Positions 18,357 through 28,322 of a stretch of 64,000 nucleotides of DNA are shown here, piece by piece. Numbering within the stretch: the first letter of the stretch is position 1; every line of letters starts with the position of its first letter. The notes beneath the pieces are model-generated. The model was not told where the DNA came from and made no database searches. It saw only the letters and a list, made by a program, of their open reading frames with translations. This DNA is from Dyadobacter sp. 676 (lineage in GTDB: Bacteria > Bacteroidota > Bacteroidia > Cytophagales > Spirosomataceae), in the NCBI RefSeq assembly GCF_040448675.1, contig NZ_CP159289.1, positions 6,245,001-6,309,000 on the forward strand, read 5' to 3'. A program made the translations under genes and the position numbers.

Positions 18357-19724
18357 ATGAATAACCATATCTCCGGGCCCGATCAGAACCGTCGTAACGC
18401 TTTGAAAATGCTGGGGGCCGGTTCGGCGGCTGGCTTGCTGGGCCTCCTGGGCGGCACCGACCGGGCATTGGCACGCGAGCATTACACACAGCCTGCCTAC
18501 GCGAAAGGCATGGCGCCGGTGAAAATCAAGAGTGTAAAGGCCATAGCCACCGCGCCACAGGGCTCGAACCTCATCGTAGTGAAAGTCGAAACAACGGAGC
18601 CCGGGCTTTACGGCCTCGGTTGCGCCACCTTTACGCAACGCGCGTTCGCGGTGGTGACGGCGATCGATACTTATCTCAATGAGTTCTGTGTCGGAAAGGA
18701 TGTCGATAACATCGAGGATATGTGGCATGCGACCTACGTGAGCTCCTACTGGCGCAACGGCCCCGTGCTGAACAATGCTTTGAGCGGCCTCGACGAAGCG
18801 TTATGGGACATTAAGGGCAAGCGTGCCGGAATGCCGGTGTACCAGTTGCTAGGAGGCAAGGCCCGTTTCGCGATACCATGCTATACCCATGCCAACGGCA
18901 ATACGCCGGAAGCTGTCGCCGACGATGTCCAGCGTATCATGGACCGCGGTTTCAAATACATCCGCATTCAGCAGGGCGGCTACGGAGCGGTGGGTGCTAC
19001 CGAGCAGAAGCCCGACTTCAAAGCGGCCGGTTTCGGCGGACCCACCGATAATTATATGAATGAGCGGGCCTACCTGAAATCGGTGCCGAAGCTTTTCGAG
19101 GCGGTGCGCAAGCGTTGCGGCGAGGATATCGAGCTATTGCACGATATTCACGAACGGGTACAGCCGATGGACGCTATCAACATGATCAAGGCGTTGGAGG
19201 ACTGCCGGCCGTTCTTTATCGAGGACCCGTTCTCGCCGGAAAACATGGGCTGGTTCCGCCAGTTGCGACAAAGTACCACCGTGCCGATCGCCATGGGCGA
19301 GCTTTTCAACAACGTGAACGAGTTCCGCGATCCGATGGCGAACCAGTGGTTCGATTACATCCGCTGTCATGTTTCGCAGATCGGCGGCATTACGCCGGCC
19401 ATGAAGGTGGCGCGGCTGGGTGAATGGTTCAACGTCAAAACGGCATGGCACGGCCCGGGCGACGTTTCGCCGGTGGGGCATGCGGCGCATGCGCACATCG
19501 ATTTGGCTGTCTGGAATTTCGGCATTCAGGAGGCGGTGAGCTTCAACGAAAAAACGCAGGCTGTATTCAAAGGATGCCCGACGATGAAAGATGGCTATAT
19601 GTCGGTGAACGAGGTACCGGGGCTGGGCGTGGATATCGACGAAAAAGAAGCGGCAAAATACCCGATCAGCAGTAAATCCAACTGGCAGGTCCGTAAATTC
19701 GACGGTACGAGCATCCGGCCGTAG
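18357..19724 (+). CDS. Tat-exported enolase-superfamily sugar-acid dehydratase (ManD/RspA-like)
   Basis: Start ATG 18357, because MNNHISGPDQNRRNALKMLGAGSAAGLLGLLGG is a Tat signal with an RR motif that the longer reading would displace; 455 residues. The enolase N-terminal cap is followed by a mandelate-racemase barrel with PCYTHANGNTPE, ELLHDIHERVQPMDAI (Asp and His), PFFIEDPFSPEN (Glu), VPIAMGELFNN (Glu), CHVSQIGGITPAMKVA and TAWHGPGDVSPVGHAAHAHID. The Asp/Glu/Glu metal ligands and the His pattern fit the D-mannonate/D-gluconate dehydratase group. Family knowledge: dehydration of an aldonic acid to 2-keto-3-deoxy acid. An exported copy directly after a periplasmic dehydrogenase suggests a sequential oxidation-dehydration pathway. 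Confidence 0.88.
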   Translation: MNNHISGPDQNRRNALKMLGAGSAAGLLGLLGGTDRALAREHYTQPAYAKGMAPVKIKSVKAIATAPQGSNLIVVKVETTEPGLYGLGCATFTQRAFAVVTAIDTYLNEFCVGKDVDNIEDMWHATYVSSYWRNGPVLNNALSGLDEALWDIKGKRAGMPVYQLLGGKARFAIPCYTHANGNTPEAVADDVQRIMDRGFKYIRIQQGGYGAVGATEQKPDFKAAGFGGPTDNYMNERAYLKSVPKLFEAVRKRCGEDIELLHDIHERVQPMDAINMIKALEDCRPFFIEDPFSPENMGWFRQLRQSTTVPIAMGELFNNVNEFRDPMANQWFDYIRCHVSQIGGITPAMKVARLGEWFNVKTAWHGPGDVSPVGHAAHAHIDLAVWNFGIQEAVSFNEKTQAVFKGCPTMKDGYMSVNEVPGLGVDIDEKEAAKYPISSKSNWQVRKFDGTSIRP

Positions 19725-19759
19725 CGGTTGAGCGAACGTTGCCACACATATACAGCGAA

Positions 19760-21658
19760 ATGAAGCGCCAGTCACTGTTTAAAATTATTGCCGTAGTTAT
19801 ACCCTTTCTGGTGCTGCTCGTGCTGGAAGGGGTATTGCGGTTATCCGGTTATGGCTACGATTTGGCGGTTTTTACACCGGACCCGGGCCGGAAGGGCTAT
19901 CTGGTGCTAAACCCGCACGCTTCGAAGCGTTATTTTGCCAACCAAAAAAATGCCACATTGGGCAATGTCGAGCCGTTTCCTGCCAAAAAGACATCGGGTA
20001 CGTTCCGAATTTTTGTGCTGGGAGAGTCCACGACCATCGGTTACCCCTACATGAACAACGGCTCCTTCCATCGCTGGTTGCAATACCGCCTCTCGCAAAC
20101 CCATCCCGAACGCGATTTCGAAGTAATTAACCTCTCGCTTACCGCTGTAAATTCTTATACCGTGCTCGATTTTGGCAAAGCCGTGCTCGACTACGAGCCG
20201 GATGCCGTGCTGGTTTACGCCGGTCATAATGAATATTACGGCGCGATGGGTGTGGCGGCAACGAATGGAATCCGGCACAACAGGGCATTGGCGCGCATGC
20301 TCATGCGCTTGCGCGGGCTACGGCTTACGCAATTGCTGGCCGCCGCAACGGACAAGGTGGCCGAAGTGGTTTCGGGAGAGCAGGTAAACCTCCGCGAAAA
20401 CCTGATGAAACGCATGGCGGCCAACCGGCAAGTGCCATACGGTTCGGACGGATACCATGCGGGAATAGACCAGTTCAAGGCCAATATGAATGAGCTGGCG
20501 GAAGCGATAAGCCGGAAAGGCGTCCCGTTGCTGATCGGCAGTCTTGTGAGTAATGAAAAGGACCTGAAACCGTTTATCGGCGATGCCGGCGGTAGGGGAC
20601 GGTCGGCAGACTCGCATTACCAATCGGGGACCGACCTTTATGGAAAGGCCGACTATCGTAATGCCAAAAATGAATTTATGCTGGCCAAAGAGCTCGACGC
20701 GTTGCGTTTCCGGGCGCCGGAAGCATTCAATCAAATCATCAACGAAATCGCGCGTACGCATAAGGGGGTGACGCTCGTGGATGTGCGCGGACTGTTCGAA
20801 GCGCATTCTACCGGGAGCATCCTGGGCCGGGAGACATTGCTGGAACATGTCCACCCGAATTTACAGGGCTATGCATTGTTTTCAGAGGCGTTTTATCAAT
20901 CCATGCGAAAAACCGGATTGTTGCCTGCTTCGCCGCGCGAGATGACGCTGGCAGCATTAAGGGCACAAATGCCGGTAACCATAATGGATTCACTGAAAGG
21001 TGAATATGAAATAATGATCCTGAAAGAAGGATGGCCTTTCAATGTCCCTATGCCGGCGGAAGAGAAACGGGAAAAAACAGTGGAGGAGCAACTGGCCGGC
21101 GCACTGGTGGTGAAACAAATCTCCTGGCGCGACGCGATGGAACGGCTGCGAAGGCATTACGCCGCCAAACGCGACACGGCCGGAATGCTCCGGGTTGCCG
21201 AGGCATTGGCGCTGGACGATCCCTTGAATCCGTCGCGCTTTGAAATTGCAGGTAAACTGGCAGCGGCGCTGGACCTTAACGACCGGGCAGTACACTATCT
21301 GGCAAAGGCGTTCCGCATGGAAAACAGCTTTGAGCGCGCCAGAATGCTTTTTGTGATGCTCCTCAAAATGGACAAACCGGCGGAGGCTCTGCCTTATGTG
21401 ACTTACGCGGCTGCGAACAATGCTTCCGGTTTCAGTTTAAGCGAGCTGCACGGTTTTGTGCAACAATTGGTGGAGGCAAAAAAACGCTTTTCGGCAGATA
21501 GCGGCAATGTAGCGCTGAGCAACGAGTTGGCCAAAGGATACCTGAAATTTGCCAATACGACGGCTGCCGGGAGATACATCCGGAAAACGTTAAAGGCCGA
21601 TCCCCGTAACGCGGAAGCGCTGGCCTTGCTGAAACAGGTGCGGGATATCGGTAAATAA
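19760..21658 (+). CDS. membrane-anchored SGNH/GDSL-like hydrolase with C-terminal TPR-like part
   Basis: The ATG at 19760 (MKRQSLFKIIAVVIPFLVLLVLEGVLRL) is preferred over TTG 19739; 632 residues. One N-terminal membrane helix anchors it. The SGNH blocks are FVLGESTTIGYPY (Ser), VINLSLTAVNSYT (block II), LVYAGHNEYYG (block III, GHNE) and LLEHVHPNLQGY (His). From about residue 420 helical repeats appear (LAAALDLNDRAVHYLAKAF, AKGYLKFANTTAAGRYIRK) that look like TPRs. It probably deacylates a glycan or surface ester. It is the last gene of the SusCD locus. Confidence 0.8.
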   Translation: MKRQSLFKIIAVVIPFLVLLVLEGVLRLSGYGYDLAVFTPDPGRKGYLVLNPHASKRYFANQKNATLGNVEPFPAKKTSGTFRIFVLGESTTIGYPYMNNGSFHRWLQYRLSQTHPERDFEVINLSLTAVNSYTVLDFGKAVLDYEPDAVLVYAGHNEYYGAMGVAATNGIRHNRALARMLMRLRGLRLTQLLAAATDKVAEVVSGEQVNLRENLMKRMAANRQVPYGSDGYHAGIDQFKANMNELAEAISRKGVPLLIGSLVSNEKDLKPFIGDAGGRGRSADSHYQSGTDLYGKADYRNAKNEFMLAKELDALRFRAPEAFNQIINEIARTHKGVTLVDVRGLFEAHSTGSILGRETLLEHVHPNLQGYALFSEAFYQSMRKTGLLPASPREMTLAALRAQMPVTIMDSLKGEYEIMILKEGWPFNVPMPAEEKREKTVEEQLAGALVVKQISWRDAMERLRRHYAAKRDTAGMLRVAEALALDDPLNPSRFEIAGKLAAALDLNDRAVHYLAKAFRMENSFERARMLFVMLLKMDKPAEALPYVTYAAANNASGFSLSELHGFVQQLVEAKKRFSADSGNVALSNELAKGYLKFANTTAAGRYIRKTLKADPRNAEALALLKQVRDIGK

Positions 21659-21697
21659 ATACCGGTTGGGCCGACTATCCCTCGCCGAAATGCCATT

Positions 21698-21755
21698 CGC
21701 AGGCCTCGGGTCGGTACTGCAATGTTATCGGCAGTAGACCGACCCAAGGCCTGCG
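21698..21755. repeat. long hairpin between convergent genes
   Basis: The left arm begins CGCAGGCCTCGGGTCGG at 21698 and the right arm ends at 21755. About 23 base pairs form with one mismatch and a 2-nt bulge, around a 10-nt loop. It lacks a T-tail in either direction. It could stop both converging transcripts or be a REP-like copy. Confidence 0.55.
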
Positions 21756-21780
21756 GTTATCCGGCGCTGCCGTAACGCCA

Positions 21781-22318
21781 CTACTTGTGAAGGGTGCTGA
21801 AAAACGACACTTCGCCATCGGTTTTGACCATCAGTACATCGGCTTCCTTGCCTTTGGAAACAGTCACGAAATAGTGATCGGCATCCTCGAACTGGGTGCC
21901 ATAAAGCAGCATATTGGTGTCGTTGTTCTCGTTATCCTTGTATTCAACCACCGCGCCGATCGCATAATCTTTGAAGTGTTTTCGGATGTCTTTTTGGGCA
22001 TTAACCGGAATGTCCGCGAATTTTCTGTCGGTTGTGGTGCCTACGAGCATAAAATGGTTGTCATAATAGGCGGTCTGTTTCTGGCCGTCTTTGGTAAATG
22101 TGACCTCGTCGAACTGTGGCCCCCCTTGTCCATCGAGCGTCGCTCACCTGACCAAAATCGGCGTAGAAGCTATCTTTGGAGCGTGAGCTCACTTCGTTGC
22201 GGGCTTCCGCGTGTTTTTCGGCCCGGTGTTCTTTTCTGATGTCTTTGGCAACGGTTTGTGCTTGTGCCCCTGTGGCCGCCAATGCGGCGATCATAGCGGA
22301 TGTGATGAAAGTTTTCAT
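21781..22318 (-). CDS. small secreted protein, frame broken by 1 nt
   Basis: Start at 22316-22318 (MKTFITSAMIAALAATGAQAQ, a signal peptide). The first frame ends soon after WTRGA, but removing one base from the C6 run at 22120-22125 (G6 on the coding strand) gives WTRGPQFDEVTFTKDGQKQ and continues with DNHFMLVGTTTDRKFADI to the stop at 21781. The restored protein has about 178 residues. The repeated FYADFGQVSDARW, HFKDYAIGAVVEYKDNE and MLLYGTQFEDADHYFVTV patterns resemble the secreted PepSY-like/BLIP-like small proteins of Bacteroidota; the function is unknown. Confidence 0.65.
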
Positions 22319-22497
22319 TGTGATGCTATGTTTAATGGTAATTGATCGTTTGAATGATTCAAAACTATCAGGTGCGGCCAATCGGGGAAACAGGAAATCG
22401 GCAGAAGGGCAAAAGGTGTCGGTGAAACGGCGGGAAGTGTCTTTGTAATTTCTTACATTGCTTTCCGCATTGGCTAAACCTAATCGGACTGTTATTT

Positions 22498-23193
22498 ATG
22501 AATTGCCTGGTCATCGACGACAACGTCATCGCCCGTACCACCCTCAAACAACTCGTGAAGCAGGACAAAGATCTTATCCTCGCGGGCGAATGCGATAATG
22601 CGATGGATGCCTACCGCAGGATCATGGACGAGCCGGTGGACCTGCTGCTGCTCGACATTGAAATGGAAGGTATGACGGGCATCGAGCTGGTCAGGAGCCT
22701 GGGAAGCAAAAATCCCGTCATCATATTCACGACTTCCAAAAAAGAGTACGCCGCCGAAGCGTTCGAGCTCAATGTGGCCGACTACATTACCAAACCGGTG
22801 ACGCCCGCGCGGTTTTTGCAAGCCATGGAAAAAGCGAAGGAGATTTTCCGGAGTAAAAGGCAGGAGATTAAAGTGGAGAACGACAGTTTCCTTTTTATAA
22901 GGGACTCGAATATCGTCCGTCGCCTGAAAATCGATGACATCTTGTATGCCGAAGCGATGGGCGACTACGTAAAGCTGCATACCGTCGAAAAATTCTACTC
23001 GGTGCATTCGTCCCTGAAAGAAGTCGAAGTGAAGCTGCCCGAATCGAAATTCCTGCGCGTACACCGGTCATTTATTATCCAGGTCGGAAAAATCGATACC
23101 ATCGAAGGCGGCACGCTGATTATCAACCGGAAAATGGTACCGGTAGCCGATACCTACCGCGCCGCGCTGAACAGGCGGCTGAATGTGTTATAG
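22498..23193 (+). CDS. LytTR family response regulator
   Basis: 231 residues. The receiver domain has the acidic pair in CLVIDDN, the phosphoacceptor in LLLLDIEMEGMTG (Asp near residue 55), the Thr in IIFTTSKKEYA and the Lys in YITKPVTPARF. The LytTR DNA-binding domain follows: FLFIRDSNIVRRLKIDDILY, YVKLHTVEKFYSVHSSLKE and FLRVHRSFIIQVGKID. Regulators of this type usually act on membrane or peptidoglycan-related genes. The hybrid kinase 95 bp downstream on the same strand is the likely partner, although hybrid kinases need not signal through it. Confidence 0.92.
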   Translation: MNCLVIDDNVIARTTLKQLVKQDKDLILAGECDNAMDAYRRIMDEPVDLLLLDIEMEGMTGIELVRSLGSKNPVIIFTTSKKEYAAEAFELNVADYITKPVTPARFLQAMEKAKEIFRSKRQEIKVENDSFLFIRDSNIVRRLKIDDILYAEAMGDYVKLHTVEKFYSVHSSLKEVEVKLPESKFLRVHRSFIIQVGKIDTIEGGTLIINRKMVPVADTYRAALNRRLNVL

Positions 23194-23288
23194 GGGCCAT
23201 GCAACGTTTGCGACCGGCTGCGGCGACCGGGCTTGACCAAATCCTTCCGATGCGGTAAATTGTTTTTTATTCAAAGCACCAGTTATCC

Positions 23289-25494
23289 ATGAGGGTCCGC
23301 ACGCTCGTCATATACATTACCATCGGATTTATCGCCGCTGTACTGGCGCTGATCGGCGTGCAATACATTACCAGAAACAATATCGAGGACCTGATCCGGG
23401 GAAACGAAAACCTGCTGAACGAATACCGGCTCAGTAACGGGTTGGTGGGATTACAAAAGGATATTCTCACGCTCGACAATAACCTTGAGGCCGCTGTCAG
23501 TACCGGGGATTCGGGCAGGCTGAAAGAGTTCGAAAAAGATGCAGCGAGGATCAGGCGGAATGTGCAGGTTTTACAAAAAATGGCCGCGCCCCTTGTCTCA
23601 CCCGAAACGCAGTTACATTATCTGCCGGGACTCGGCGAACTGGTCGACCGTAAAATCGATTACAGCGAAGCATTGATCGACAGCTTGTACCGGACCGGGA
23701 GGCCCGTTCCCGGCCATCTGCTGACGGGCAGCCGGGCATTGAAACTGACCGAACAGATTACGAGCCTCACACACCGCATCGACACCAGCGGACGAATGGC
23801 CCTGGCCGATAAGGTCAAAATGGTCGACCGAAGCGGCCAGCGCGTGCTGCGCTGGAATCTGTATGTAATGGTAGGCGTGCTGGCATTGCTCACGGCTGTT
23901 TTCGCAATCATCATCGGACGCATGAAAAAGCAGGCGGAACTGATCGGTCAGCTGAATACCAGCGAGAAAAAGCTGAAAGCGGCGGTGCTTGTAAAAGAGA
24001 ATTTTCTGGCTAATATGAGCCATGAGATCCGTACGCCGCTAAACGCCATTTTAGGCTACACCCATCTCCTTCAAAAGAAGAAGCTGGACGATGATACCCG
24101 GCTGCATATCAACACGGTACAGCAATCGGGCGAAACGCTGCTGGCGATCGTGAACGATATTCTGGACCTGTCCAAAATCGAGTCGGGTATGATGCGGATC
24201 GAGCGCGTTCCGTTCGCTCCCGAGGCCCTGGTCCATTCCGTGGCGACAATGTTTCATCACCGGTCGGCGGAAAAGCAAGTCCCGCTTGCAGTGTCGTTCG
24301 ATCCGGCTATACCCGGAACCATTACGGGCGACCCAACGAGGCTGACACAAATTCTCGTAAACCTGATCGGTAACGCCTTCAAATTCACAGAGAAAGGCGA
24401 GGTGCGGCTGCACGTTACAAACGCCGCGACCGATGCCGATCAGGTAATTATTTCGTTTGAAGTGACGGATACGGGGATTGGCATCGAACCCGCCCGGCTG
24501 GAAACCATTTTCGAGCGTTTCAGACAAGCGGAGGACTCGACCACCCGGCAGTATGGCGGGACGGGCCTGGGGCTTTCCATTGTCCGTGACCTGGTTCATT
24601 TGCAGAACGGGCATCTCGAAATCAACAGCGAACCCGGAAAGGGTACGGCAGTAAAGGCGACGATCCCTTACCGGATCGGTCGTTCCGGTGAGCTTCCGGT
24701 GGAGACATCTGCGGCCGAAGCTACGCATCCCCGGCAACCGGGTTTACGGGTGCTCATTGCGGAAGATCACGTCATCAACCAAGGGCTAATGGTACGCCTG
24801 ATGGAAGAGCGGGGCATTGAAAGCCGCATTGCAGGTAATGGGCGGGAATGTATTGAAATACTTAAAAATGAACCCTTTGATCTCGTCTTTATGGATATTC
24901 AGATGCCGGGAATGGATGGTTATACGGCCACGCGCATCATCCGCGACCAACTGAAACTGGATATCCCGGTAATCGCCATGACGGCCCATGCCATGGAAGG
25001 GGAAAAGGAGAAATGCCTGAGCTTCGGAATGAACGATCACCTGGCCAAGCCGGTAAGGGAAAACGAGCTGGACAGGATATTCGGGATTTTCGGGAAGAAA
25101 ACGGTCGCGGGGGATCAACCGGCTGCCAGCCATGTCTCCAACGGCTTTAAGGTGATCGATCTCGAATATATGCGGGAGATCAGCAATGGCGATGCGACAT
25201 ATGAAAAGCTGGTTACCGAGCAATTCCTTCACCTGATGCCCCGTGAACTAGAAGCCCTGTCGACTGCGGCTGCCCGGCACGATCCCGGCGAAATCCGGCG
25301 CATTGCCCATGGGATCAAGACGACGATTTCGATCATGGGCCTCAATGCATTGCTTGACAACCACCTCGACGCCCTCGAAAGCGAAACTGCGGGTGCCGGC
25401 AACGTCGCCGGACATGTGGAAAGGGTGCTCGCCGTTTGTAAGGAAGCATTGGGGGAAGCGGGGGGTGTTTTACAGGCGGTTTCAGGAGGATTGA
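23289..25494 (+). CDS. hybrid histidine kinase (CHASE3-like, HisKA, HATPase, REC, HPt)
   Basis: The N-terminal membrane helix ([18 protein letters not shown]), a CHASE3-like helical sensor and a second helix ([19 protein letters not shown]) are followed by HisKA with [15 protein letters not shown], HATPase with [18 protein letters not shown] and [11 protein letters not shown], a receiver with [25 protein letters not shown] and HLAKPV, and an HPt-like domain with [15 protein letters not shown] (His). The open frame runs on into the next gene only because of the G6 run at 25460-25465. With five G's the protein ends [12 protein letters not shown] and stops at 25494, giving about 734 residues. 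Its context suggests phosphotransfer with the LytTR regulator. Confidence 0.85.
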
Positions 25495-25619
25495 TATGGG
25501 GTGCAAAACCTGGATGGATACGACATTCAGGAAAGGTGTCTGTCAAATTAGTTATCAGTTGTTTTTTATTATTTTGCGCCAATTTTGTATTCCGACCATT
25601 TATTGCTTACCCGCCTTTT

Positions 25620-26815
25620 ATGTCCCGCAACCGCCTTTGGTGTTCGTTTATTTTCCTGTTGTTTACAGTTACTTCCTATGGTCAGATTACGCCTGAAAAG
25701 GGCTATTTTATCAATAATGACGGTGTCAGGACCGAATGCTTCGTCCGCGACGCAGACCGGCTCAACAACCCCGACTCGTTTAAATATAAAATTTCGCCGA
25801 CCGACGAGCTCAGGGAAGCAAATATCGACGAAGTACAGGAATTTGGTACGGAAAACGGCGCTGTCTACATCCGGGCGAAAGTAAACGTCGATCAATCCGA
25901 GGTCAATCTGGACCTTTTGTCCTCGCAGCGCGCGCCGGAGTGGTCGGAAAAACTGGTGTTTTTGAAAACATTGGTAAAAGGTGCGGCGACCCTATACGTA
26001 TACCGCTGGTCGGGGATTACGCGGTTTTATTACCAGAAAGGGACAGGGCCGGTTATGCCGCTCGTGTACAAACGTTATCGCGACGACGCAGGGAATGTCA
26101 GATCGAATTTCGGCTTCCGGCAGGAACTGCTGAATGCGTTGCAATGCGAATCGGTCCCCGCCGGCTGGGTGGGCCGGCTGAATTATCTGGAAACAGATAT
26201 GCTGCGGTTCTTTAACCGGTACAATGCCTGTGCCGGCCCTGGTCAGCAAACGGTCGTGCCGGCCAGGGGGCGCGAAACCTTCAACCTGAGGATAACCCCG
26301 GGAGCGGAACTTATCATGCTGAAATCGAACAGATATACGCGATTTGAGGACGGCAGCAAGCGTCGCACGAACGCATCAGGCCGGATCGGGCTGGAAGCGG
26401 AATATATTTTGCCATTCAATAAAAACAAATGGGGATGATCGCCGAGCCTTCATTTCAATATTACGATTTACCAATTAATCTTCTCGGGTTAAAAGCGAAT
26501 GCGGATTACTATTCGATCGAATTGCCAATGGGCTTCCGCCACTATTTTTTCCTTTCGCATCGGACGCGACTGTTTGTGGACGGTATGGCGATATGGCACC
26601 TCAAAAGCTGGCAGACGAAGGCGGGAAAACGCGAACGTGAAATGGAAATGCGCTCCAGACCGGGTTTTGCGTTCGGGGCCGGTCTTTCGAGGGGCAGATG
26701 GAGCGGCGAAATGCGGTACGCTTTCAAGCGCGATGCGTTCGGCTCATACGTGAATATCGACGTGAGCCACACCAAGCTTTCGCTAATTGTGGGATACAGA
26801 ATTTTCGGCAAATAA
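25620..26815 (+). CDS. secreted outer-membrane-barrel-like protein, frame broken by 1 nt
   Basis: Start ATG 25620 (MSRNRLWCSFIFLLFTVTSYGQ, signal peptide). The N-terminal domain reads ITPEKGYFINNDGVRTECFV...EANIDEVQEFGTENGAVYI, and the later part has beta-strand pairs (NLRITPGAELIMLKSNRYTRF, RIGLEAEYILPFNKNKW). One missing G in GGGG 26431-26434 then lets MIAEPSFQYYDLPIN and GFAFGAGLSRGRWSGEMRY...SLIVGYRIFGK follow, a classic barrel end. Total 1196 nt, one short of 399 codons. Its function is unknown. Confidence 0.7.
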
Positions 26816-26957
26816 CCGGTAGCGGCGAGCGTATGGTCCTGAAAACCATTGGGTATGCACCGGTATAGTGGCTACAAAGTCGGGACATTTTTTGCCACGG
26901 GGATGGTAGAATCGCCGGAATCTGTGTTTTTAACACATAATCATTTCCCGCTCCTGC

Positions 26958-28229
26958 ATGAAGCCGCAACTCGCCCAGGTACGCTGGTACCGGATCGTCC
27001 CTGTTGTTTTTGTCACATACAGCCTCGCTTACCTCGACAGAGCCAATTTTGGGTTTGCTGTCGCAGGCGGAATGGCCGACGACCTCGGCATCGATGCGAA
27101 TACGTCGACCCTGCTGAGCTCGCTGTTCTTTTTAGGCTACTTCTTTTTTCAGATCCCCGGCGCGCATTATGCTGCCACACGCACGGCCAAGAAACTGATC
27201 TTTATCTCGTTGATCCTGTGGGGCGGCCTGGCAGCGGCAACGGGGATGGTTAACGACACGACGGTACTGATCATCATCCGCTTCATGCTCGGGGTGGTCG
27301 AAAGTGCGGTAATGCCGGCCATGCTGATCCTGCTGAGCCAATGGTTTACGAAAGAAGAGCGTTCCCGGGCCAACACGTTCCTGATCCTCGGAAATCCGGT
27401 AACGGTGCTGTGGATGTCGGTGTTGTCGGGGTACCTGATCGACGCGCTCGGCTGGCGGTGGATGTTCATTATTCAAGGCGCACCCGGGATCGTTTGGGCG
27501 TTCGTCTGGTGGAAGCTGATCGACGAGCGGCCGATGGAAGCCCGATGGCTGACGAACGAGGAGAAAATGGCCGTGGAGGAGAAACTGAAGGCAGAACAGG
27601 CAGGGATCAAGCCTGTGAAAAATTACGCCGAGGCATTCAAATCGACCAGGGTAATCCTGCTTTGCTTACAATATCTGCTCTGGAGTGTGGGTGTTTACGG
27701 CTTTGTAATGTGGCTACCGTCGATCATCAAGGCGGCACCGGATATGAATATGGTTACCACTGGCTGGCTGTCGGCTGTACCCTATGTCTTTGCGGTCGTC
27801 GGTATGCTCGCGGCATCCTACTTTTCGGATAAAACCGGCAACCGGAAGATATTCGTCTGGCCCTTTCTGCTTGTTGCGGCCGTGTGCCTGCTGGCGGCGG
27901 TATGGATCGGGGCCGAGCGGTTCTGGCTTGCCTATGCGTTACTTGTGATCGCGGGCGGAGCATTGTATACACCCTACGGGCCGTTTTTTGCCGCCATTGC
28001 AGAAATATTGCCGAAGAATGTGATAGGCGGCGCCATCGGGCTGATCAACAGCCTGGGAGCATTGGGTTCATTCGCAGGATCTTATCTGGTGGGTTATCTG
28101 AACAGCGAGACCGGTAATTTCAATGCTTCCTATGTCCTGATGGCCGTGGCGCTTGTTTTGGCTACGATTATTACAATCGTCGTGATCCCGTCGCCGAAAG
28201 CGGCACAGCCCGTTGCCGAAGCGGTCTGA
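26958..28229 (+). CDS. MFS transporter, anion:cation symporter (hexuronate/organic-acid) type
   Basis: 423 residues with 12 predicted helices. The beginning has the ACS family signature YSLAYLDRANFGFAVAGGMADDLGI, and the middle has RFMLGVVESAVMPAMLILLSQWF, ERSRANTFLILGNPVTVLW and FVWWKLIDERP...WLTNEEKMAV. C-terminal helices include YTPYGPFFAAIAEILPKNVIGGAIGLINSLGALGSF. Family members carry sugar acids such as glucarate or hexuronates with H+ or Na+. This fits the sugar-acid-forming enzymes at 16-19.7 kb, although it lies 5 kb away behind other genes. Confidence 0.9.
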   Translation: MKPQLAQVRWYRIVPVVFVTYSLAYLDRANFGFAVAGGMADDLGIDANTSTLLSSLFFLGYFFFQIPGAHYAATRTAKKLIFISLILWGGLAAATGMVNDTTVLIIIRFMLGVVESAVMPAMLILLSQWFTKEERSRANTFLILGNPVTVLWMSVLSGYLIDALGWRWMFIIQGAPGIVWAFVWWKLIDERPMEARWLTNEEKMAVEEKLKAEQAGIKPVKNYAEAFKSTRVILLCLQYLLWSVGVYGFVMWLPSIIKAAPDMNMVTTGWLSAVPYVFAVVGMLAASYFSDKTGNRKIFVWPFLLVAAVCLLAAVWIGAERFWLAYALLVIAGGALYTPYGPFFAAIAEILPKNVIGGAIGLINSLGALGSFAGSYLVGYLNSETGNFNASYVLMAVALVLATIITIVVIPSPKAAQPVAEAV

Positions 28230-28322
28230 CTTTCGATTTTTGGTTAACCGGCGGTTAAGTTCAGCGGTTTTGGGCCTTTGTATGCTGTTAAAGTACTCTG
28301 CCAAACACTTAACCCTAAGTAA

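Noticed and set aside
23289..26438. A 1049-residue fusion of hybrid kinase and secreted barrel protein
   Set aside because: The second part begins with its own Met and signal peptide, and removing one G at 25460-25465 ends the kinase at 25494. It is two genes joined by an indel.
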